Positions 45,932 through 54,865 of a DNA stretch of 64,000 nt are shown piece after piece (positions within the stretch are counted from its first letter, which is position 1; each line of letters begins with the position of its first letter). The DNA is from an uncultured Clostridia bacterium (GTDB lineage Bacteria > Bacillota > Clostridia > Oscillospirales > Ruminococcaceae): NCBI GenBank assembly GCA_946567425.1, contig CAMNXF010000013.1, positions 22,545-86,544 of the forward strand. The letters are read 5' to 3'. Position numbers and translations under genes: made by a program. A model generated the notes under the pieces. It saw only the letters and a list, made by a program, of their open reading frames with translations. It was not told the origin of the DNA and made no database searches.

Positions 45932-48900
45932 GAGCGCTTGAAAAATTGTGCCGCGAGCGTAATGACCGCCGAGCCGATATTATAGAACAGTATATTGAAC
46001 ATATTGAACATACCGAACATTGCCGCATTAGGCTTGTTGTCGCCATCTTTGACGAACATCATAAATATCACCGCAAGCAGTATTCCGAGGATCACAAACG
46101 CGGTCTGTATTATGCTGCCTAGTATGGCTTTGTCGCGGATATTGCGCGAGGTGACGACAACTCCCGTAAAGCCGGGAAAAGTTCCCGTACAGGAAATGGC
46201 CGCGCTGCCGCTCGACACGAACTTCGTGTGCTCGTTGAATGTTTCGTGAGCCTCGAAAGGAAGTATCTTCACGTTCTCCGCGTCTACCTCGAAAAGCTCG
46301 GTTATCGCGGAGGTTGATATCATACCGTCAACCGTTTTTATTACCAGCGAGACATCACGGTAGCACAAATTCTGCACACAATTTTTGACCACGGGATCTG
46401 CCTTGAGCTGCACGAAGAACAGCAAGCAGACCTCGCCGCCGACTGCGAGGTAGATGACCTCATCGTTGTTTACGTTAGCTGCGGCCTCCTTTTTGTTGTT
46501 GGGAACGGTTATCTCGTGGGATTTCATGTGCTGTCGGTTACCGAGCAGCACGCGCCGTCTGTCAATCCAGCCCATTACGCCGAGATTGTTCTCGTAAATG
46601 CAGCCGGAAACGGGCTTCAGCAGCTCCTGCTTGTAGTTGAGCATATTGAAGAACGCGTCCGCGAGAACGCTGTCGGAGGCTACCGCAAGGCTCGCCGCGT
46701 AGATTATCGCCTCGTCGATGTTAATCTTGCCCTCGCAGCGGTTCTTGGGCTTGTCGTAGCCGCAGATGTTGTTTATTTTAACGGCGCTGGGCGGGAAAAG
46801 CGTCTTGGCTTCAACGAGAACGGCGTTTGTTTCGCTGATATCCTCGACGGCGTTGTAGCCGAGTATCGCAGAGCCGCGCCGTTCGTTCTCTCTTGACGCG
46901 AGGTAAAGCGGCAGAGTAACGGTCATGGAACCCGAGAACGACGCTCCTATAGCGCATATTGCCGAACATACGGTAGCCGCCCACGAAAGATTGTTCGCGG
47001 CAAACTCACTGGGATTAACAAAGAAAGAAACAACTCCGCCTATTATCGCAGCAGCAAGCGTCGCGACTGATATCTTGCGTGAAGTCCTGTCCGAAACGTC
47101 CTCGCAGTAGGTCGAGAGGATAAAATCGCACAGCAGCTCAGTCTTGTGCATTGACGCGATAACGGGGATACCCGAAACCGCACCCTTTGCAAGCTGCTCC
47201 GCGCCGTCGCCGTCGCAGCGCTCCACAAAGAACTTCGCTCTGTCCGCCGCGGAAATAAACGCGAAATTGCGCTGAGCGGTCTTGACGGTGAACAGCTTGG
47301 ACAAAGTATTGAAAATAAGTGTCAGCAGCGATACCGCAAGATATACCTGCGAACGTCCGCGCTGGATATATTCGCCCGAGGTGAGGTAGGGTATCATCGC
47401 CGCTATCGCGGTAACATGAGCCAGAGCGCAGAGCGTATCGCCGTCGGGGCGGAACTTGAACAGCCGCGAAAGACCGTTTGAAATAACGGAGGAACACGCT
47501 GCAAACGACAGAATGCCTATCGTAAGGTTAGTATACAGGTAATTCTGAGGGGCTACACGGTAGCTTACAATATTTGTTATCGTACCCAGATTTATCCAGA
47601 ATTTATTGACAATCGCGATAAACAGCGTTGCCGCAAACAGCACCGTGAGTATTATCAGACGGCTTACCAAGCCCTTTGAGGCACGGGTCAACCTGTCGCG
47701 AATAACATTCTCGTCGTCAAGATCAACGGGTTCTTCCGTGTCGTCCTCGTCTTCATCGTCGTCCTCGTCCTCGTACTGTGAGCGCTCCAGTTCCTCGGTG
47801 TCGCTGCCCATATCCTCAAGAATAAAGCTGGCTATACGGCGCTTTTTCTTTTTCGCCAACTCGTTTGCCTGTTTTATCTTATCCGAAGGGGATCCCTCTT
47901 CGGTCTCCGATTCGGTATCCGGCTCCTCGGGCGCGGAGACGATTATATTAATTTTGCCCGATTGAGTGTCCTCAACGGGAATGCTGCTTGTATTTCCGGC
48001 AACTTCGGCGACCTCGGCTTTTTCCGCGCTTTCTGCGCTTTCCTTGTCGGCAGCAGCTTCGACGGCATATTTACGTGGATTTTTCTCAGCCTTTTTCTTT
48101 TCCTTTTCTTCTTTTTTATCATCTCTGATCTTCTTGTTGAGAGCGTCAACGATCGTCTCTCCGACATGAAGTCCTCCCGGGAACGCGGGGCGCTGCGCTC
48201 CTGCGCTGAACAGAACCTCGTCAGCTTTGTTCTCGGGTTCTTTTTTTCTTGCCGCAGACGGACGGTATTCCTTGACCCTCTCGTCGCCACGGCTTGCTAT
48301 GCGTTTCAGGTCGTTGCCGCCGACCGCCAGCGTGTCGGTGTTCTCGCCAACCTCTTTAAGCTGCTCGGTAGCCTTTGCACGGGATTCCATGGGGTTCAGT
48401 GCGGCAAGCATATCGTCGGGAGTTTCCGCCTCGCTGTCCATTTTAAGGAGGGCTTTATTTATTTCGTCAATCTTACGCTGCTTGCGGAGCTGCATGGTAT
48501 CGGTCGTAACAAGGCTCTCCCGGAAAACGAAACCGTCGTCATCTTCGCTCTCAGCCGCGTCTCCGCCCACGTACTCGTGAGCGCCCGGCTCATATGTCCG
48601 CACGCCCTCTTCGTCAACCTCGTCGTCGTCCTCGCGCAGACGCTCCCATATTTTAATATCCGCCGCCTCACTTATTTCCTTGGCAATGCGCTCGTTGACC
48701 TCTTCCTCGGTGCGCTGTCTCGCGGGAAGCGTAACATTTTCCTTGGGTGCGACTTTCTCGCGCTTGTCGATAGCTCCCGCTATATCGACGGCAACGCGCT
48801 CCTCAAACTCCTCCTCTGTGCGCTGTTTCGCGGCGAGAGGGGGAGCGTCCTTTTTATTCTTCGCGGAAATAGAATTGATGACCGCCGTTACGCTTATATC

Positions 48901-49083
48901 GGGCTTCTCCTGCCCCGCAGTCTTTGTTTTTTTCTGCGATCCCGCACGGAGCGCACGGTCGATCTCGTTACCGCCGATAATATCGGTAACGCTGCCGTCA
49001 AAAGAGCCCTTGTTGTCATCGGAGCGGCGGTTCGTGTCTATCTCCTTCAATATGTCGTCTATACTGTATTTATCGTCACTCAT
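45928..49083 (-). CDS. Degenerate P-type ATPase-like membrane protein with long disordered N-terminus
   Basis: 1051 residues. About 1-465 is a charged, low-complexity region (Glu, Lys, Asp, Ala, Ser), containing two near-copies of a segment around RQRTEEEVNERIAKEI and acidic DEDDDEDEDD. Six membrane helices follow (about 470-735), then a cytoplasmic domain (735-980) and two last helices (984-1045): the layout of P1-type ATPases. The nucleotide-domain landmark RRVLLGNRQHM is present, and DPVVKNCVQNLCYRDVSLVIKT resembles the hinge helix. However, the phosphorylation motif DKTGT is missing (VEAKTLF in its place, about 755), TGD reads TVD, and GDGxND is absent. A catalytically dead relative is likely. 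Role unknown. Confidence 0.72.
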   Translation of the reverse strand: MSDDKYSIDDILKEIDTNRRSDDNKGSFDGSVTDIIGGNEIDRALRAGSQKKTKTAGQEKPDISVTAVINSISAKNKKDAPPLAAKQRTEEEFEERVAVDIAGAIDKREKVAPKENVTLPARQRTEEEVNERIAKEISEAADIKIWERLREDDDEVDEEGVRTYEPGAHEYVGGDAAESEDDDGFVFRESLVTTDTMQLRKQRKIDEINKALLKMDSEAETPDDMLAALNPMESRAKATEQLKEVGENTDTLAVGGNDLKRIASRGDERVKEYRPSAARKKEPENKADEVLFSAGAQRPAFPGGLHVGETIVDALNKKIRDDKKEEKEKKKAEKNPRKYAVEAAADKESAESAEKAEVAEVAGNTSSIPVEDTQSGKINIIVSAPEEPDTESETEEGSPSDKIKQANELAKKKKRRIASFILEDMGSDTEELERSQYEDEDDDEDEDDTEEPVDLDDENVIRDRLTRASKGLVSRLIILTVLFAATLFIAIVNKFWINLGTITNIVSYRVAPQNYLYTNLTIGILSFAACSSVISNGLSRLFKFRPDGDTLCALAHVTAIAAMIPYLTSGEYIQRGRSQVYLAVSLLTLIFNTLSKLFTVKTAQRNFAFISAADRAKFFVERCDGDGAEQLAKGAVSGIPVIASMHKTELLCDFILSTYCEDVSDRTSRKISVATLAAAIIGGVVSFFVNPSEFAANNLSWAATVCSAICAIGASFSGSMTVTLPLYLASRENERRGSAILGYNAVEDISETNAVLVEAKTLFPPSAVKINNICGYDKPKNRCEGKINIDEAIIYAASLAVASDSVLADAFFNMLNYKQELLKPVSGCIYENNLGVMGWIDRRRVLLGNRQHMKSHEITVPNNKKEAAANVNNDEVIYLAVGGEVCLLFFVQLKADPVVKNCVQNLCYRDVSLVIKTVDGMISTSAITELFEVDAENVKILPFEAHETFNEHTKFVSSGSAAISCTGTFPGFTGVVVTSRNIRDKAILGSIIQTAFVILGILLAVIFMMFVKDGDNKPNAAMFGMFNMFNILFYNIGSAVITLAAQFFKRS

Positions 49084-49097
49084 TTAAGAATCTCTCC

Positions 49098-49838
49098 TTA
49101 TTTTGCTTCTCTTTGTCTTACAACCTCATACATGAGTATACCGGCGGAAACCGAGGCGTTCAGCGAATTGACCTTTCCGTTCATCGGCAGCGACAATACC
49201 CCGTCGCAGCTTTCGCGGACAAGCCGCCCCAGCCCGAACCCCTCCGAGCCGACGACAATAGCCGTGCCGCCCGTAAAGTCCGTTTTGCCAAACGGAGAAC
49301 CGTCAGCCTCCATTCCCCAGACCCAGATGTTGCGCTTTTTCAGCGCTTTTATAGTATCCACAAGATTTGATACCCTAGCGACCTTTATCCAAGCCGCCGC
49401 ACCCACGCTGGTCTTGAAAACCGTCGCGTTCAGTGATGCGGAGCGCCTTTTCGGAATGATTACGCCGTCCGCGCCCGCGGCTTCGGCGGTGCGGATTATA
49501 GCACCGAGATTATGAGGATCGACAATTTCATCCGCTATTATTATGAACGGCGAAGTGCCTTTTGCTTCCGAGACCTCGAGAATATCCTCCAATTCCGCGT
49601 AGGTACATGCGCAAAGCTCCGCAGCCACGCCGCCGTGCTTTGGCGTTCCCGCAAGCGCTGAGAGCTTTTCCTCGCTCACGTCCTTTATTACAATGCCGCG
49701 TTTTTTCGCCAATGAGATAATATTTCCCACTGCCGCGCCGCGCTGAACAAAGATTGTGTCTATCTCCTTTTCAGAGCTTAATGCCTCTGAAACCGCATTC
49801 CTGCCGTAAATTATCTGCTGTTCAATATCTTTTTCCAA
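49098..49838 (-). CDS. rlmB: 23S rRNA 2'-O-methyltransferase, TrmH/RlmB family
   Basis: 246 residues. SPOUT-class enzyme. An N-terminal substrate-binding domain (IYGRNAVSEAL), then the knot domain with DEIVDPHNLGAIIRTAEAAGADG (motif 1), IVVGSEGFGL (motif 2) and LPMNGKVNSLNASVSAGI (motif 3). It methylates a guanosine or other residue in rRNA. First gene of a long minus-strand operon from a good promoter, 14 nt before the P-type-like gene. Confidence 0.93.
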   Translation of the reverse strand: MEKDIEQQIIYGRNAVSEALSSEKEIDTIFVQRGAAVGNIISLAKKRGIVIKDVSEEKLSALAGTPKHGGVAAELCACTYAELEDILEVSEAKGTSPFIIIADEIVDPHNLGAIIRTAEAAGADGVIIPKRRSASLNATVFKTSVGAAAWIKVARVSNLVDTIKALKKRNIWVWGMEADGSPFGKTDFTGGTAIVVGSEGFGLGRLVRESCDGVLSLPMNGKVNSLNASVSAGILMYEVVRQREAK

Positions 49839-49884
49839 ATTAATGACCTCTTGATTAATATTAAAGTCTAATCATACATTATTT

Positions 49885-49913
49885 ATTATATCACAAACGA
49901 TTAATTATTTCAA
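49885..49913 (-). promoter_or_regulatory. Sigma-A promoter of the rlmB-era operon
   Basis: Minus strand TTGAAA (49913-49908), 17-nt spacer, TATAAT (49890-49885). Confidence 0.85.
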
Positions 49914-49967
49914 CAGTAAAAATGTGTTTAATTGTGAAAATTTCGCAAAAAATCTTCGGGTTCACCG

Positions 49968-49996
49968 TTGCAATTTACACAAAAAGATGATATAAT
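49968..49996 (+). promoter_or_regulatory. Sigma-A promoter of the comM operon
   Basis: TTGCAA (49968-49973), 17-nt spacer, TATAAT (49991-49996). Confidence 0.8.
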
Positions 49997-50158
49997 GTAA
50001 AATGGAGAGTAATAATTTGGATTGTTATCGGATACGGGTCTTGCATGAGCAGCACCGCCCCGCGCCCCGCAAAAGTGATATATCCCTTTGAAATTCCGAT
50101 TTTTAGACGAAATGTTACTGCTAATTCACAAAACCGACTTTTGGAGGTCATTGAAATA
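49997..50158 (+). other. comM leader, open in frame
   Basis: A 160-nt leader in frame with comM from ATG 50045, which has no ribosome site. GGAGGT at 50143 serves ATG 50159. The upstream 38 codons do not resemble ComM and are probably not translated. Confidence 0.5.
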
Positions 50159-51685
50159 ATGTTCAGTAAGGTTGAAAGTATGGGTCTGTTCGGGCTGAAC
50201 GCCTTTCCCGTAACGGTCGAGGCGAGTATTTCGGCGGGGCAGCCGTCATTCGACATAGTGGGAATGCCCGACATCGCGGTTCAGGAAAGCAAGGCGCGTA
50301 TCCGTGCGGTTCTCGGACAGCTGGAACTCAAACTGCTGAGCGGCAGGGTTACGGTAAATCTCGCGCCCGCAAGCGTGAAAAAAATCGGCTCGATGTTCGA
50401 TTTGCCTATAATCGTCGCGCTTATGCGGCTCGGCGGGATAATTACAAGCGAACTTGACCGCACCGCTTTTATCGGCGAGCTTTCGCTTGACGGAGCTCTC
50501 GCTCCCGTAAACGGCGCGCTGAGTATGGTGCTTACCGCCGCGCGCAACGGCATTAAGCGCGTGTTCCTGCCTATCGACAACGCGAAAGAGGCGTCGGTCG
50601 CGGACGGCGTGGAGGTCTACGGAACGGAGCATATCACGCAGATAATGGATTTTTTGCAGCACGGAACGAGGCTTTCTCCCGAGCCGCGCTACATACCATC
50701 CGAACGCAAATACCGCCATTTTGAGGATTTCGCCGACGTTATGGGGCAATACGCCGCAAAAAAGGCAATAGAGACCGCCGCCGCTGGTTCGCACAATATA
50801 CTTATGCTCGGACCTCCCGGATCGGGTAAGTCCATGCTCGCAAAACGTATCCCGTCCATACTGCCGAGGATAACGTTCGAGGAAAGCATCGAGACGACGC
50901 AGATACACTCGGTCGCGGGTATCATCAACCCGTGCGAACCGCTTGTGACCTCGCGTCCGTTCCGCGCGGTGAGCCATACGGCGAGCTCGGTCGGACTGGT
51001 CGGCGGCGGCAGCATACCAAAACCCGGAGAGATCTCGCTCGCACATAACGGCGTGCTGTTTCTGGACGAGCTGCCCGAGTTTGACAGACGCGTTCTCGAA
51101 ACGCTGCGTCAGCCGCTGGAAAATGGTGATATCACAATTTCACGTGCAAGCGGTTCAGTGAATTACCCGTGCGACGTTATGCTGGTCGCGGCAATGAACC
51201 CGTGCCCGTGCGGCAACTTCGGCAATCCGCTGAAGAAATGTACCTGTTCGGAGAAAGCAGTTTCGGCGTATCTCAACAAAATTTCCCAGCCTGTTCTCGA
51301 CCGTATCGACATTCAGATCGAGATAAAACCCGTGAAATATGACGAGCTTTCGGAGCGTAAGCCTCAGGAGTCCTCGTCGGCAATAGCGGAGCGTGTTCAG
51401 CGGGCGCGTGATATTCAGGCGGAGCGTTATAAGGGCACGTCCGTAAAATCAAACAGCCGCATCACCTCGGATATTATCGCTGACGTTTGTAGTTTAACTC
51501 ACGACGCGCAGGATATGCTGAAAGCGGCGTTTGAGAAGCTGGGGCTTTCGGCGAGAGCTTACGACAGAATATTAAAGGTCTCGCGGACGTGCGCCGATCT
51601 GGACGGCAGCACGGATATCCAAAAATCGCACATCTCTCAGGCGATAAGCTTCCGCAGCCTTGACAGAAAATACTGGAACAGGTGA
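50159..51685 (+). CDS. comM: Mg-chelatase-like AAA+ ATPase ComM/YifB
   Basis: 508 residues. ComM is a hexameric helicase that helps branch migration during transformation. An N-terminal ChlI-like domain (MGLFGLNAFPVTVEASIS, DIVGMPDIAVQESKARIRA), Walker A GPPGSGKS (about 218), Walker B GVLFLDELPEFDR, MNPCPCGNFG and a C-terminal sensor domain. Normal length for the family. ATG 50159 lies 10 nt after GGAGGT. First gene of the operon leading to the starch enzymes; the next start is 8 nt away. Confidence 0.95.
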   Translation: MFSKVESMGLFGLNAFPVTVEASISAGQPSFDIVGMPDIAVQESKARIRAVLGQLELKLLSGRVTVNLAPASVKKIGSMFDLPIIVALMRLGGIITSELDRTAFIGELSLDGALAPVNGALSMVLTAARNGIKRVFLPIDNAKEASVADGVEVYGTEHITQIMDFLQHGTRLSPEPRYIPSERKYRHFEDFADVMGQYAAKKAIETAAAGSHNILMLGPPGSGKSMLAKRIPSILPRITFEESIETTQIHSVAGIINPCEPLVTSRPFRAVSHTASSVGLVGGGSIPKPGEISLAHNGVLFLDELPEFDRRVLETLRQPLENGDITISRASGSVNYPCDVMLVAAMNPCPCGNFGNPLKKCTCSEKAVSAYLNKISQPVLDRIDIQIEIKPVKYDELSERKPQESSSAIAERVQRARDIQAERYKGTSVKSNSRITSDIIADVCSLTHDAQDMLKAAFEKLGLSARAYDRILKVSRTCADLDGSTDIQKSHISQAISFRSLDRKYWNR

Positions 51686-51693
51686 GAAATTCT

Positions 51694-52551
51694 ATGAAGA
51701 GAAAAGCTCCGCTCCCTGAGAAAATAACGTCTGGTGTTGCGGCGGCGGGGATAATATTGCTTGCGCTGGGCGTTTTCAAGGAAAATCAAGTGACCGCGAT
51801 CGCGGGATTGGCGCTCATGGCGGTGGGTTTTTTCGCAAAAATCGTCGTTTCGGCGTTAAGGAATATAAAATCGACATACCCCGCGCGCGACGACCCGTTC
51901 CAGAAGAAAATGCGCGTGCTGTGCCATATCGAGTTCTCCGCGGGCTGTACGGCTTTTTTGAGCGTGGGGCTTCTGTTGTACGCGCTTTATTCGGCAAAAC
52001 GTTGGAACAGACTTTTGTCTCTCGCCCTATCAATTATGGCGGTCGGCATAGTTGTGAATATCGCGGTTGCGGTAATAATACAAGTGATGTCAAAAATATA
52101 CGATTCCCGTGCGAAATTAGATCCTTTGCCGCCCGCCGCTGCCGTTCCTGTGCCGCACAGCGACGACCCCGTTGTTTCGGAAATACTCGCGAACCCATAC
52201 ATTCTGCTTGACGAACGTATACGGCAGATACACGAGGTTCAAAATCTGCTGCAATACCACGAGATACAGCAGGTGTTTTTTGAGCCTGTAAAACTGTATG
52301 AGTTATTTACCAACGACAAAATTGCGGAATTGCTGAACGTCGTGCGTGATTGGATAGTCCAAAACGACCCCGAAAAAATATTCGCCGCTGCGGAGCAAAA
52401 GCACCCCGCGCAGCCGACCGTGCTCGTCAATAACACGAAGCCCAAAAAGAACAAACAAAGCAACACTGTCTTTTGGGCGGTATTTGTAATGATATGGATC
52501 GTCGTTATCACGGCGATAGTGATTGTCTTAACAACAAACAGTATAGATTAA
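51694..52551 (+). CDS. Hypothetical membrane protein, 285 residues
   Basis: Two helices near the start (about 13-30 and 33-52), two more at 80-100 and 107-130, then a soluble stretch (135-255) with a Leu/Gln-rich helical piece (ERIRQIHEVQNLLQYHEIQQ) and a C-terminal helix (about 260-282). I do not recognise a family. AGGTGAG precedes ATG 51694. It lies between comM and malQ with 8- and 14-nt gaps, so it is co-transcribed, but nothing ties it to either function. Confidence 0.75.
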   Translation: MKRKAPLPEKITSGVAAAGIILLALGVFKENQVTAIAGLALMAVGFFAKIVVSALRNIKSTYPARDDPFQKKMRVLCHIEFSAGCTAFLSVGLLLYALYSAKRWNRLLSLALSIMAVGIVVNIAVAVIIQVMSKIYDSRAKLDPLPPAAAVPVPHSDDPVVSEILANPYILLDERIRQIHEVQNLLQYHEIQQVFFEPVKLYELFTNDKIAELLNVVRDWIVQNDPEKIFAAAEQKHPAQPTVLVNNTKPKKNKQSNTVFWAVFVMIWIVVITAIVIVLTTNSID

Positions 52552-52565
52552 CGGAGATGATAATT

Positions 52566-54053
52566 ATGAACAGAAGAAGCTGCGGAGTGCTTATGCACAT
52601 AACCTCGCTGCCGTCGCCTTACGGCATCGGAACGCTTGGCAAAGAGGCGGAGAAATTCGCTGACTGGCTGCAAAAAGCGGGACAGAGCTGGTGGCAGGTG
52701 CTGCCCGTAGGTCCTACGGGTTACGGGAACTCGCCGTACCAGCCGTTTTCGTCATTTGCGGGAAATCCGCTGCTGATAGACCTTGACGAGCTGTGCGAGC
52801 ACGGTCTGCTCGAAAAAGCCGACTGCGAGAACGCCGACTACGGCGCGGATCCCGAATTTGTCGATTATGAAAAGATCTCCGCGACAAGAAACGAGCTGCT
52901 GCGTAAGGCGTTCGGGAAATTCGTGGACGACGTGGGCTACACCTCGTTTATCCGCGAGGAGGCGGACTGGCTGGACGATTACGCGCTGTTTGCCGCGTTA
53001 AAGGATAAATTCGGCGGCAAGCCGTGGACGATGTGGGACGAGGACATCAAGACCCGCAAGCCCGATGCAATGGAGCGTTACCGCGAGGAATTAAAGGAAG
53101 AGATACGCTTTGTGAAGTGGTGCCAGTACATTTTCTTCAGGCAGTGGAACCGTCTGCACAGCTATTGCAACAGCAAGGGCGTCGGCATTATCGGCGATAT
53201 CCCGATATACGTTTCGCCCGACTGCTCGGACGTATGGGCAAGCCCCGAGCTGTTCGAGTTGGACGAGAAGCTTTGCCCGAAGCGCGTTGCGGGCGTGCCG
53301 CCCGATTACTTCTCAGCGACGGGGCAGCTTTGGGGAAATCCGCTGTACAACTGGACTGAGATGAAGAAAACGGGTTACGCATGGTGGATAAAGCGCGTAA
53401 AAAAATCCATGCAGCTTTACGACGTTATCCGCATTGACCACTTCCGCGCGTTCGATACCTATTACGCGATACCGTTCGGGCATAAGACCGCCGAGCACGG
53501 CACTTGGGAGAACGGTCCGGGTATGGATTTATTTAACGCGATAAAAGCGGAGTTGGGCAAGGTCAACATAATCGCCGAGGATCTGGGCGATATTTTCGAC
53601 AGTGTGAAAAAGCTGCTCGCCGATTCGGGTTTCCCGGGAATGCGAGTGGTGCAGTTCGGGTTTAATCCGGAGAACGTCGACAACGATCATTTGCTGCACA
53701 ATTACCCGAAAAACAGCGTCTGCTACACGGGAACTCACGACAACTCCACAATAGCGCAGTGGTTTAAAGAAGCGGACGCGAAGTCCGCGAAAATGGCGAA
53801 AAACTATATGCGAAAGGGGTTTCTGGAGCGCTTTTCCGACTGTGCGGTACGCAGCGCCTATGCAAGTCAGTCGTTCCTTGCGGTCATTCCGATGCAGGAT
53901 ATTCTCGGGCTTGGCAAAAGAGCACGTATGAACCTGCCGTCAACGCTCGGAACGCACAACTGGAGCTGGCGTATGCAACCTAACAAGCTCAGGGCGAAAG
54001 ACGCGGAACGGCTTTTCGCGCTTGCCGAAACGTATATGCGGCTTAAAAAGTAA
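52566..54053 (+). CDS. malQ: 4-alpha-glucanotransferase (amylomaltase)
   Basis: 495 residues, GH77. Transfers alpha-1,4-glucan segments between maltodextrins in starch/glycogen use. RRSCGVLMHITSLPSPYGIG is the family opening. The nucleophile Asp lies in VIRIDHFRAFDTYY, the acid Glu in IIAEDLGDI and the third Asp in YTGTHDNST. The 250s-type loop GNPLYNW is present. ATG 52566 is set by GGAG 9 nt before. The stop shares one base with the next start. It works with the pullulanase encoded downstream. Confidence 0.96.
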   Translation: MNRRSCGVLMHITSLPSPYGIGTLGKEAEKFADWLQKAGQSWWQVLPVGPTGYGNSPYQPFSSFAGNPLLIDLDELCEHGLLEKADCENADYGADPEFVDYEKISATRNELLRKAFGKFVDDVGYTSFIREEADWLDDYALFAALKDKFGGKPWTMWDEDIKTRKPDAMERYREELKEEIRFVKWCQYIFFRQWNRLHSYCNSKGVGIIGDIPIYVSPDCSDVWASPELFELDEKLCPKRVAGVPPDYFSATGQLWGNPLYNWTEMKKTGYAWWIKRVKKSMQLYDVIRIDHFRAFDTYYAIPFGHKTAEHGTWENGPGMDLFNAIKAELGKVNIIAEDLGDIFDSVKKLLADSGFPGMRVVQFGFNPENVDNDHLLHNYPKNSVCYTGTHDNSTIAQWFKEADAKSAKMAKNYMRKGFLERFSDCAVRSAYASQSFLAVIPMQDILGLGKRARMNLPSTLGTHNWSWRMQPNKLRAKDAERLFALAETYMRLKK

Positions 54054-54865
54054 TGGAAGAAAACGCGGTAATAAACAGCCTTCACAAGGAATTTGCGCGG
54101 ACGGTAACGCGGAAATTCTCAAAGGCTGTCGAGGAATTTGAGTTGCTGACAAGCGGCGATAAGATATGCGTGTGCATTTCGGGCGGCAAGGATTCAATGC
54201 TGCTGGCGGCGCTGTTCCGCGATTACGAGCAGCACGGGAGCATTCCCGTTTCCGTGCGGTATCTTGTGATGAATCCGGGATATTCCGAGGAGAACCTCGC
54301 TTTGATAACGGAGAACGCAAAGCGGCTCGAGCTGCCTGTTGAAACGTTTTCTACCGAAATTTTCAGGCACGTCGAAAACGCGGATAATCCGTGCTTTCTC
54401 TGCTCGAAAATGCGGCGCGGACATCTCTACAACAAGGCGCGCGAACTCGGCTGCAGCAAGATAGCGCTAGGTCACCATTTCGACGACGTGATCGAAAGCA
54501 CGCTCATGGGAATGCTCTACGGCGGACAGACGCAGACTATGCTGCCGAAGCTGCGCTCGCGGAATTACGCGGGAATGGAGCTGATACGTCCGCTGTTTTA
54601 CGTTCGTGAGCGCGATATTGCGGCGTGGCGCGACTTTAACGAGCTGCGTTTTTTGCAATGCGCGTGCAAAATAACGCAGCATGAGGACGGCTCGAAACGA
54701 GAAGTTGTAAAGCGGCTGATAGCCGGACTTTCGGAGGATAATCCTCAGGTTGCGCAGAACATTTTCCGCAGCGTCTGTACGGTGCGGCTTGACAGGCTGA
54801 TATCCTATAAGGACAGGGATGGAGTGCATACTTTTCTGGATAATTATGACGACGAATTGTTTTGA
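54053..54865 (+). CDS. TtcA-like tRNA 2-thiolation protein
   Basis: 270 residues. A PP-loop ATPase (SGGKDS at about 44-49) with a CxxC pair in NPCFLCSKMRRG and a further Cys in LQCACK, the set of cysteines that hold the [4Fe-4S] cluster in TtcA. GHHFDDVIESTLMGMLYGGQ is diagnostic. TtcA thiolates C32 in tRNA, so the protein probably adds sulfur to tRNA, which in turn needs the IscS-type sulfur supply. It is embedded between two starch genes with overlaps of 1 and 20 nt. No functional link is known; they share a transcript. Confidence 0.88.
   Translation: MEENAVINSLHKEFARTVTRKFSKAVEEFELLTSGDKICVCISGGKDSMLLAALFRDYEQHGSIPVSVRYLVMNPGYSEENLALITENAKRLELPVETFSTEIFRHVENADNPCFLCSKMRRGHLYNKARELGCSKIALGHHFDDVIESTLMGMLYGGQTQTMLPKLRSRNYAGMELIRPLFYVRERDIAAWRDFNELRFLQCACKITQHEDGSKREVVKRLIAGLSEDNPQVAQNIFRSVCTVRLDRLISYKDRDGVHTFLDNYDDELF

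Noticed and set aside
47962..49515. Open frame of 517 codons on the plus strand
   Set aside because: It lies antisense to the disordered part of the P-type-like gene and rlmB, has no homologue-like motifs, and arises from the codon bias of the real genes.
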